DNA of 64,000 bases from Scheffersomyces stipitis CBS 6054 (lineage: Eukaryota > Ascomycota > Pichiomycetes > Serinales > Debaryomycetaceae), in the NCBI RefSeq assembly GCF_000209165.1, contig NC_009068.1:62001-126000 (forward strand), read 5' to 3'. A model generated the notes under the pieces. That model was not told where the DNA came from. It made no database searches and saw nothing but the letters and a program-made list of their open reading frames with translations. Positions 32,281 through 41,600 of this stretch are shown piece by piece. The translations under genes and the position numbers were made by a program. Every line of letters starts with the position of its first letter. Position 1 is the first letter of the stretch.

Positions 32281-32400
32281 AGAACGGCTAAGTGCATTCA
32301 TGTGAAGTTTCGACCTGCAGACACAGCATGCGAAAAGTTTATATCCAACGGTTTTTTTAGCACTACTTGACTTTTGCCCTCTGGCTTGATGAATATTTTC
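32281..32400 (+). pseudogene. Possible decayed copia RNase H C-terminal fragment
   Basis: One frame, broken by stops at 32368 and 32401, reads RTAKCIHVKF, then EKFIS, then LPSGLMNIF. This follows the order of the copia Pol ending (RTKHIDVKF, a Glu-rich helix, Y-[IL]-P-[ST], ADIF). Spacing is off by several residues and the match is by eye, so chance similarity is possible. Confidence 0.35.
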
Positions 32401-33429
32401 TAGGTAAATGAAATGAATTTCACTTTAAGCTTCTTTGCATGCGGAATACTGTGTTAAAACTCGACACAAATAGCCAACTCTTTAGTACATGCTCAAAATA
32501 AATCAAAATTTTTAAATTGGCCTATATTTTGTTGATCTAACTGCAATCAATGGGGGAGCAACCCTTTTTTCGTAATTGGACTCCTCAGGCTCATGCGGGA
32601 CATGCCTGGGTGCAAGTAGAAACCGAAAGGTAGGTGTTCTCTTTCTTTCGTTCTATACAACTGCATGAACCGTTCTGTGCGTAGTGGGGAACGGAAGTGT
32701 GAAACTTGAAAAAAATTTGGAAACACTCCCAACCAATCACAATACCCATAGACACCTCGTAACGACAACTCAAATGAGAAGTAGGGAATTTCATAAACAC
32801 TGATCATCCTGCGCGAATCTTAGCGGAATTATGGTATTTGTTAAAAAATTACATAAAATTTTTGGAGACATGCTAAAATTTAGTTAGTTTTCTAATGTTT
32901 TTGTGCGCTTTTTCCCCTTTTTTAAATGTGGGCGATATGCACATGCAGGACCAAACGCACCTTCGAAACTTTAAATCCACTACTGAAATAATCCTGTACT
33001 CAATTTCACACCTCTGATTCATAGCTAACCCCCCTCTTAGTAAGAGTTGACCACCGGTCCAAAAGACCTGACCTGGAACTTGGGCTTAAGCAATTTGCTC
33101 GGAAATTTCACACCCCAGCATAAGCTGTGGCCGCCTAGGAACGATCTTCGTACTTTTGGTCTAAAAATTAGCATTTTTATATGTCAGTATGTAAAGGCGG
33201 GAGCCAGCGAAACGCTACATTTTTGTTTCTAACTAGGTATGTTATCCAATTTGAATCGAAATGAAAAATCCATTCTCATTGAACGAGATGGCAGGGATCA
33301 ATTGACAACGGTCTAACAAGCCACCATGCTTCGCCATGCAATAACCTTCGCTCCCCTGTAAAGAGTAAAAGTCAAGATAGACCATGCTACAGGAAAAGAT
33401 GCCAACGTTTCAACCTCACTGTACAAAAT

Positions 33430-33500
33430 CGCATTGAAATTAGACGTGGCATCCTGATGAATTTATCGCCATGTCTACTGCAGGTGGTCAACCGACTAAC
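33430..33500 (+). pseudogene. Possible decayed copia RNase H fragment (DEFIAMSTA)
   Basis: From 33456 the frame reads DEFIAMSTAGG, close to the copia RNase H block [ST]-x-A-E-[FY]-I-A-[LM]-S-x-A. Just before it, shifted by one base, KIAL occupies the place of the family's VALS. The frame then decays. It cannot belong to the fragment at 32281, which lies upstream, so a second relic copy would be needed. Confidence 0.35.
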
Positions 33501-34213
33501 ACACTGGAACCCTGCTTTAAAAAGGTAATCTTGGATGTGTTTGCCCTGAATAAGTGCCATAAGCGAAATGGGGATGGAGCAAATCCTGTTTGAACAGGTG
33601 GACAATAAAATCAACTGGCGCCACCCGCCTCACTGGGATTGGCGCTTCTCCAAAGATACTAAAACCCTATTTGCCATGACCAACTTTAGTCAGTACGCTA
33701 ATAGTTGCACCATATAGGGCTATTGGCTACTTCCTGTTTCAATTAGGGGAAGCAGTGGACCTGTCCGCCTAAACCTTCGTTCTTCAACTTAGAAACTGCC
33801 TCAATGGGATCAGTTAGCAGATAATTAGTTAGAATCCCTAAGGTTTAGCTATCGAACCTTCCCCCTTCGAAGAAAAACACATTCCCACTTGCTGAAACTA
33901 GTAATCCTTAGTTCGATAACCCGCTAATACTTACGCCTTTCAAATGTAGACCGTACTAAAACCAGTTAGCCAGAGCTTTGTTCTGTTCAGATCGTTACGT
34001 ACCTACGACGGTGTTGATATTATTTACTATAACTAGACTTAGTTAGTAAGAGGCTACATGTAGTTGCGAAATCAATGTTTTTTTTTCAGCTGTAGTATTA
34101 TGTTGAACGTCTCCTCCTTCTCGTCGGTTCTCCGTAGTTGGATAACTTAAGGTTGTGTAGCTGCATAATTACACCAGATACATATACAATACAGAGCTAT
34201 TGTTTCGTACATG

Positions 34214-35809
34214 CTAGCTGCCTAACTTTTCAAAGACAAACCCAATGTAGAAACCTACCGCCTCTTTCTCTTCGCCCTCCGCACCATATTTCCCGTCAGA
34301 TCGTTTCATTCCCTCTATAAGGTGCTTACTGAGTTTCGAGAAATACTTTGGAATTTCTTGATTAAAGATATCAATGAAATTCTTCTTGAGCTTCAATTCC
34401 ATGCCAACATCTTCGCACATGGCACGTAGCGTCTCAAATGGGACCACGTATTCTGGAACGTCGTCGATGGCATCTTTCAAACTATAGTTGTATTTGTTGC
34501 CGAATGGAGGTCTGAATACGCCATCTTCAGGCGGTTCCTTATCAAATGTCACTGAATAGAGACTATTGCCAAATTTCTTCTTACCCCTGTCGTCAGGTAA
34601 ATAGTTCTTAGTTACTATCTTTTTTCTGATAAAGTCGGACGACGGAATCGTGCCGATAAACTTACCTCCCGGTCTCAATGATCTGGACACATTGGTCAAG
34701 ATGGTACGAACTTTGTCTTCTGTTTCAAAGGCATAATGCAATGAGAACTGAATAGAGACGGTATCCACAGGGAATGTTTTGTCGATGATCCCAGGAAAGT
34801 TTGGCTCCAACAACTCTGGTATAGTCTTGGAGAAACAATCTCCGGTTGCAAAGCAAGCCTCGAAATCGTACCTCAATTCATCTTTTCTGGGTTTCTGTCC
34901 GTACGCCGACCTGAATCTTACCTTCTTTTGTGAGTATCTCTGGAAAGCTTCTTTGACCGAAACATCGGAAATATCTATACCAATGTACTGGTCGATTTCC
35001 AAAAACTGGCACTTATTCAAGTCACCTCCTTTTCCACAACATAAGTCTAAGAAGGTGAAGGGACGGTCAACACCTTGTTCTCTCTTAGAATAGTTACCCA
35101 AGAGCATGTATTTAATGGCATTGTTGAAGTTTCTCATCTTGATGATAGGAGAGTTCTTTCTGACTTGCCTTTTGGAGTGTACAGCTCTCTGGTTGTAGTG
35201 TGTTCTAACAATACTGTTTATGTCCCTCTCTTCTTTATTGGAGATATGACTCTGGAACGTGTAGTACTCTCTCGATTGCAAAGTTCTATGATCGTATGAC
35301 TGGTTGGAAACATCCAAATTTGAATATGGAATGGCTGCTCCACCATCATCATCTTTTTCCTGTTCTATTCTTGAATTTCCGTATTCTCTAGGATCTGGCT
35401 CTTCTCTCTCAAACTCTTCGCGGCTTCTTTTGACACGAGTAGAAGGCTCTGCTGCTCTCGATATGTATTTGGAATATTTGTTATCTGTAGATTCTGATTC
35501 TGGGCGGCTTACACGAGAAGGACCAGAACTTGTGGAAACAGCTGGTCTGGATCCATACTTGTCGTATTTATCTACAGGAGTATCTTTTTTTACCCAAGCT
35601 GGAGCCTCTTTGACCTCTGAATAAGCTGAGCTTACAATGGGCACGTCGTTGGTGATTTCTCTTCTCGAAAACGCAGATGATTCTCTTGTAATCTTGGAAT
35701 CTGAGCTGGAGCCTGATGTAGAAGCAGCTGAGTTCTGCGTTCCGGCGGCTGCAGCCTTCTCCTTGATGCTCTGGAGCAATTGGATCTCAGCGTCTGTGTT
35801 GGACGACAT
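34214..35809 (-). CDS. ABD1: mRNA cap (guanine-N7) methyltransferase
   Basis: Transfers a methyl group from SAM to N7 of the cap guanosine on nascent Pol II transcripts; essential and nuclear. The 531 aa include a disordered charged N-terminus (about 1-190) and a Rossmann-type methyltransferase domain. The SAM motif [12 protein letters not shown] lies near residue 250, [11 protein letters not shown] just after, and [11 protein letters not shown] near 353. [19 protein letters not shown] is the typical post-motif strand. The preceding block [30 protein letters not shown] fits the family's cap-binding lead-in. The C-terminal part ends with a Lys/Glu-rich loop and [11 protein letters not shown]. 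It is longer than S. cerevisiae Abd1 (436 aa) because of the N-terminal extension. Confidence 0.96.
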
Positions 35810-36184
35810 GAGACTAAGATTTTGGGGAGACCTTTGATTGACTTTACGCTATTACTATAGTCTCAAAAGTGAGTAACATCTACAGATTTCGAGATGATCT
35901 TTCGGACTCATTTGTAGAAGGCGGACTGCATATCAATTTAAAGTACCTATTAGTGAGTTTTAGTGTTTTAGTGCTCTGATTACCCTTTCGCCAGACAGAT
36001 CCTAAAGTCAAAATGATTGCAAAGTCTGAGTGAGAGTATATCAGACATACTAATGATAGTGTGAATCGTAGAATACTCTAGTGGAAGGATTGTTAATTTC
36101 GAAAAAATATAGTAAATAAATTAAATTCTAAGTCTAATCTGTGTCTACTGGGCAGCGAACTTATGGGCTATTCAACTAGGAAGT
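35810..36184. other. Intergenic: ABD1 promoter and 3' end of the FSH gene
   Basis: About 375 bp, AT-rich (especially 36090-36140), no gene seen. Confidence 0.6.
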
Positions 36185-36982
36185 CTATATTTTTGCAGTA
36201 GGGATGACCACTGTGGATACATCCTTCACAATCTGCTGGAGAAATTCATCTTCTCTGGGGATAAAGTGGCCCCCGTTATGTTCATAGAGCTTGGTGCTTC
36301 TTCTATCGTACAAATGTGCTAAATACTTTGTCCTGATAGGAGGGACCACAAAATCGTTACGGCCAAAGATAAAGAACAACTTGGTATTGAAGTTGTCTTT
36401 CGGAGGCGTGAAGTACCTTTCCTGAGCAGGTAGTAATCTAACACTCAGCTGGAACTCTTCGAGCGACTCTGGGTGATAGCTATGATCGTTGTGGGCCATT
36501 TCTTCGTCGTCGATCCTTCCTGTCATTGCAAACCCCGCAGCAAGAATAGACACCTTGAAATGGGGGTGTGAAGGTAGGAGTTCGTGAATAGTATTGGTTA
36601 TTGTTGTGGCCATGACACAACCTTGGGAAAAGCCAAGAATCCCGTCGTAGGGGCCATGTACTCGAATATGGTCTATGATATACTGCACAGCTTCTTCAAA
36701 GCCATAATAAAGATGGGGATCTTTGACTAGAAACCAACATTTATTAGCATCTTTTGCTAGGGTCTTTTTCCACATAACATCAGCCTCCTCCTTGTCAAGC
36801 AGGTTATAGTATGGGAGGGCTTGTAATGATTCTATTATCCTTGGAGGGTCAAGATACTCGAGTTCGATTTTTTTTTCAGCGAATAGTTCCTTTAGTCTAG
36901 TAGTTTTCTCTGCAAAAACTCTTACACTCTGGAGGAATCCAGGAAGGCATAGGATTCTCCCATTTGAAGTAGAATTGCTCAT
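36185..36982 (-). CDS. FSH-family serine hydrolase (Fsh1-like)
   Basis: A small soluble hydrolase of the family related to human OVCA2, probably an esterase or thioesterase of unknown natural substrate. The 265 aa show an N-terminal strand RILCLPGFLQS (9-19) giving the oxyanion loop, the nucleophile elbow GFSQG with Ser119, an acidic Asp210 in FGRNDFVVP and the catalytic His239 in GGHFIP. These are the family's standard catalytic triad positions. Length agrees with Fsh1 to Fsh3 (about 240-270 aa). I cannot say which of the three S. cerevisiae paralogues it matches best. It is divergent from the translin gene. Confidence 0.88.
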   Translation of the reverse strand: MSNSTSNGRILCLPGFLQSVRVFAEKTTRLKELFAEKKIELEYLDPPRIIESLQALPYYNLLDKEEADVMWKKTLAKDANKCWFLVKDPHLYYGFEEAVQYIIDHIRVHGPYDGILGFSQGCVMATTITNTIHELLPSHPHFKVSILAAGFAMTGRIDDEEMAHNDHSYHPESLEEFQLSVRLLPAQERYFTPPKDNFNTKLFFIFGRNDFVVPPIRTKYLAHLYDRRSTKLYEHNGGHFIPREDEFLQQIVKDVSTVVIPTAKI

Positions 36983-37789
36983 TGAAACCAGCCCAAATGA
37001 GGAAGAATAGGGTAATAACTATCCAAAGTCTGCAAATGTCAATCTACTAGTGCAAGTTATGTTGAGACAAAAATCCGCATATGATATTCTTGCACTATTG
37101 AAAGACGCTCCCGACATCCTCTTTGCGGATGTACCGAGGATGACGAAGGCACTCTCCTTATTTTTTATTACATTGAACGTACTAATCCATGTAAACAGCT
37201 ATTACCTAGAGATAAAGGCCACTATCAACCATGTAGCATGGGCCAACTAAGAGAAAACCCAGAAGGACGAAAACCTCGGAAATAAAAACAGAAACCTAAT
37301 TAAAGGTACAAAGCCTAAGGAAAGGCGAAGTAGAAATTGAAAGTCTAGATATTGAAAAGTACCTCAAAATAATCTCGTAATTCTCCGTAGTCTGGACGGG
37401 GATATCTGCGTATGTGATATGGTATAACAAATGCTGATTGTAATTAACTAAATATTGATCGTCAGTAACAATACAATTTTATTTATCCTAAATTTCTGTA
37501 GACCTTTAGGTTTCGTAGATCTTATTAATTATCATTCATGTATTCTGATATATTCATAAAATATAAATTATCGTATTTTCAGCAATTCAATATTCCATAA
37601 TATAGTGGGGCTCTAATTAGCACGAACAGACTTCATCTCTTCTCTTACCTTTTAGTACCAACTAGAATGGATTGAGTCTGTTGGAAAGTTGCGCCTGAGA
37701 TTTGAAATCCGGGGAAGCGCAGTGAAAAACCAAGCCAAGACAAAAACACGCGATGAGATTCGATTTTTCACAGATTTCGAGAATAACCA
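36983..37789. other. Divergent promoter between the FSH hydrolase and translin genes
   Basis: About 810 bp. The inner part (37440-37620) is strongly AT-rich. A 66-codon frame at 37050 is not supported by start context or domains. Confidence 0.5.
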
Positions 37790-38642
37790 ATGACATCAAT
37801 CAAGACTACTTTCGAAGCGCTCAAGGAAGAAGTGGACGAGTCGTAAGTTTCAAGACTAGAATTCTTTGCAATTGCTTCATTTTGCAATTCTGACAGTACT
37901 AACGTTTCGTAGAAATCTGAGAAGGGATGAGGTCAATACTTTTGAACAGAATATTTTGACGCATCTTGGCCCAATGAAGTCTGACCTTGATGTCTCGCTA
38001 TTCTACGGGCCACATGAAACAGATAAAATGTCCTTGATGGGACCAATTGCAATTTCCAATTTTTGCGCTGAAGTTAGCGAGAAGTACGAAAGCCTCAAAG
38101 AACTCAACGCTAATCCCATTCTGAAGGAAAGAATACTCCATAAGTATGTGGAAGAAGTCTACTATTTGCTTATGATGTACAATTATATCATTCTGCTTCT
38201 GGAAGGAATCAGAACGACTGAGAAAAACGGTGATCATTTGTCTATGACGATTCGATCTGTTGGGCACAAGTTTAACGAAGCTGCTACAGAACTGGGATTG
38301 ATATTGACACCATCAGCAATCTCTGAGGCTTTGAAAATAAAGGTGGAATACACAGATTACTTGATGGCACTATTACGTCTTGCAGAAGAAATCGTAGAGT
38401 ATACAAGCAGCACTATCGTGAGGTATCTTTCCATAGGATATAAGGATGTTGGTTTCGCCTTGCCGGTAATTAACCAACGACTTATTTCTCATGTCCAACA
38501 GGGGTTCCAGACTTTGGATCTTAAGAACGATTCACTCAGAAGAAAGTACGATGGTTTGAAATACAGCGTGAAGAAGTTGAATGAAATTGTTTACGATCTC
38601 TCGTTGAGAGGATTATTGCATTATGAAATCAACCTAATATAA
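37790..38642 (+). CDS. Translin (spliced, two exons)
   Basis: Translin forms ring-shaped complexes with TRAX that bind RNA or single-stranded DNA and process small RNAs and tRNA fragments in other eukaryotes. The coding sequence is 37790-37842 joined to 37913-38642, giving 260 aa. Exon 1 (ATGACATCAATC...) ends in phase 2; the 70-nt intron has donor GTAAGT, branch site TACTAAC and acceptor TAG. Without splicing, the frame would lack its family N-terminus. The C-terminal block LKNDSLRRKYDGLKYSVKKL plus NEIVYDLSLRGLL is nearly the animal translin sequence, so this is translin rather than TRAX. S. cerevisiae has no translin. TRAX is not in the window. Confidence 0.9.
37843..37912 (+). other. Spliceosomal intron in the translin gene
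   Basis: 70 nt, with donor GTAAGT at 37843, consensus branch site TACTAAC at 37897-37903 and acceptor TAG ending at 37912. Removing it joins TC to A as a Ser codon and keeps the frame. Confidence 0.9.
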
Positions 38643-38691
38643 ATTAGATTTCAATATAATAAATATACACTTTTAATATACACGTTAGATT

Positions 38692-41600
38692 CTATTTCTC
38701 TTTTGCATCAATATCGACAATGTCATCTGATTTCGGGGTATTGTCTGTATCAGACTCGTCTAGAATCTCATAAACAATTGAATTGTCTGTCTTCCGTTTT
38801 TTTGGAGGAGGTCCGAAATCTATTTCGGGATCCTCGTAGACAGATGTATCAGATGCAGAGATTCCATTAACGGCAGGATCTGAAATGGGTTCTGAGGTTC
38901 CATTCACAGCGTTAGGTTCAGATGGTTCGTTCACAGCGTTAGGTTCAGGCGGTTCGTTCACAGTGTTAGGTTCGGACGGTTCATTCACAGTGTTAGGTTC
39001 GGACGGTTCATTCACAGTGTTAGGTTCGGACGGTTCATTCACAGTGTTAGGTTCAGAAGGTTCAAAAATTCCGTTTTCAGTTTGTGGTGTAGGTTCTGGA
39101 GTTTTCACTACCTCCAGTGTCTCAGATATTACTGTGATTGTGTCCCCAGCTGTTACTGTCTCTGCTTCGGTGGCAGGTCTTGCGGCTTCTTCTGCTTCAC
39201 GAATCTTTTTTTTCTCGATTGATTCCGCAACGTAGTCATTATAAATTTCTGGTCTTTCCTTCAATATAGCTTCCACTTCTCGCCTGTGGTTTTTGAGAAG
39301 GTCGGTAGTGAATGGAAAGATATCTCTTTTAGCCAATTTTTTTGACTTACCACCAGGCGAGTCGGTGCTAATAGTAGCTGCCGGTGGCTCCAAAGTAGGG
39401 AAATGATGCAAGTAGATTCTAATAAAAATACCCACTATTGTATCATCAATTAAAGAAGTAGGACCAAAGCCATTGTTGAACTTCTTCATGTCATTAATTG
39501 CATGAAGGTAGCAAAGGTGTATTTCCAACTCTTTGGGAACTCCTTTCCCTTCCATTGCATCAAGAAAAGACTTGGAATTAAACATAAACGTTTGGTAGGA
39601 AAGCGCCTGAAGGAAGTTGTCAGAAAATGTGAAACTATTGTCGATATCAAGCAGCGCTCTAATAATTTTGCAAATTGATGAACAAAGGCTCTCCCACGAT
39701 GTGTACAATTTGACCATAGTTGAATTAGACCTACGCAATTTTGGCAACATCAGGATCAAACTAATTAAGTCCAATTTCTTCGTCAATAATACAATGAAAA
39801 AACTAGCGTACTGGAAAGTGTAGTAGAAATGTTTTCCTGGGCGCTCTTGCTCTGGTTTCCATATCAGTACTAGGGTCTTGCTTGTAGCTTTCAAGGATAC
39901 GAATGAAGACATCTCTTCAAGTGCCTCTGCAACATCGTCAAACTCATAGAACAAAATAGTAGCAAGTCTGTAACGAGGTTTATGCTGCCAATTTTTTTTA
40001 TCGTAGTTGTCAACTTTCTTTAGAGAAGCAATTATTAATCTGTAGAAATCTAACTTCTCTGTTGCAATCTCATCTTCCAGTAATGATATCACAGGGTCGT
40101 CTCTCAAGTATTGTAATCCTTCTTTAATACTAAGCTGATCATTCTTCACATATTTATACACTAAGGAGCAGATAGTATAATGAGGCTCAATAATATGGTC
40201 AGTAGATTTCGATTGTTCATGTGCAATCTTGCAAGCAATGTGGAGAGTATCCAAGACAAGTTGAGGTTCTCTCTTCAATTTCCGCTGAATTTTGGAAAGA
40301 TAGTAAAAATTAGTCCAATCTGTGGGCTTTGATTTGACTGCAACATGCATAGACTGTTGCATTATCTTGAGGCACAAATTCAAAGAGACTGTGCTTTTTT
40401 GATCAACATTTACAAATGAAGCACCAGAGGGTTTTCTGATGAATTTGGGGATTCCTTGAACCTTAAATGCATGCATACTCATGGGTTCCATACAAGCACT
40501 GTACATTTCCTTTGCAAAAGACGACATGAGACCCTCTATAATAGGCTTAATTAAGTGTCTCTCTTCCTCTGTTTTTGAATGCACAGTTCCATTGATAGCC
40601 ATCAAATAGCAGATCAATGATTTCCTTTGGATGTTGGCCGTGCCTACTTTACGGTCTGCGACAGTGAGTTTGTCGGAAGTCCAGATCAAATCGTCTTCAA
40701 CCAAAAATCCAAAAGCTTGGCCCAACAAGTACCAGCTTTCCGTTCTGTTCGTACAGAAGATTAAATCATTTCTTAACAACATAATGACATTTTCCAACTC
40801 CACAGCTCTACTTTGCATATTCTTTTTTCTAACCTTATACGACGAAAATATCAATAATCCTTGAAGATAGTACAAGCCCTCTTTAATTAACTTACTGTCC
40901 AAATTAGGCTCTTCAAAATCAGTCGTAATTAAACCATGAAATGCATCACGCAAGAACCTTGGAGTAATTCTTGTGGTTTCCAAAAAATAATCAAGGCAAG
41001 CATCATTTCGGCTAAGAACTTCACTAGCTTCAAAATTCGGTTCGCCTACCACCAAATATATCTCGTCAATGAGAGTTTTCGTCTCGTGCTTTGGTATATT
41101 CACTAATGGATTCTTCTTGAAACATAATGGAAGAACAAAATTAGCTAGTTCTCGTGTTGCGTTTAAATCCAATTCGTCCTTGTCTTTGGTTCCGTGGTCT
41201 TTAGGAGAGAAGTTGCCAATATTGATACTGTAATGGTAGCGGCAGGAAATTAATTGTGCAAAGTCCTTATCTGATGCACACCCAAGCTGGCCAAGAGTCT
41301 GATGAATAAATCTGAGGAATACACCTTCGGAACTATCGCAAAGGTTGCGGACTCCCAACTGGTCATGAGAAAGAGAAATCAAGTCAGCCAATTCTTGGTT
41401 AATCTGGGATATTCCTTCATTTGGTTTGGGTGTAAGAATTGCCTTATAATAGATTAGAATTAGGGTTATAGTAGCAATTAAAATGTCTTTCAAACGCTGG
41501 AATGATGTCATCGACTTTCGCTGAATTGAGATTTTCAAGGAAGAAATTACACAGGCTTCTTCATGGACACTAAAAATATAAAGCATTTCGAACATTCTGA

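Larger units (their letters stand above)
28921..34213. other. 5.3 kb gene desert upstream of the Con7-like gene
   Basis: This is the longest gene-free stretch of the window, bounded by the start of the Con7-like gene and the end of ABD1. No frame exceeds 97 codons and none shows an intact domain. Base composition is patchy: AT-rich blocks (29750-29900, 32380-32560, 32820-32960) alternate with a GC-rich patch near 30985-31035. Two plus-strand stretches look like decayed Ty1/copia RNase H pieces (32281-32400 and 33430-33500, annotated separately). Possible readings are a very long promoter, an old retrotransposon cluster, or a regional centromere of the type reported for Scheffersomyces, which lies in Ty5-like element clusters. 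Confidence 0.6.

Noticed and set aside
28921..34213. CRISPR-like or tandem-repeat array in the gene desert
   Set aside because: No regular repeated unit was found by eye.
38885..39235. 116-codon Gly/Ser/Phe-repeat frame antisense to HIR3
   Set aside because: A mirror of the 27-bp repeat in the HIR3 coding strand.
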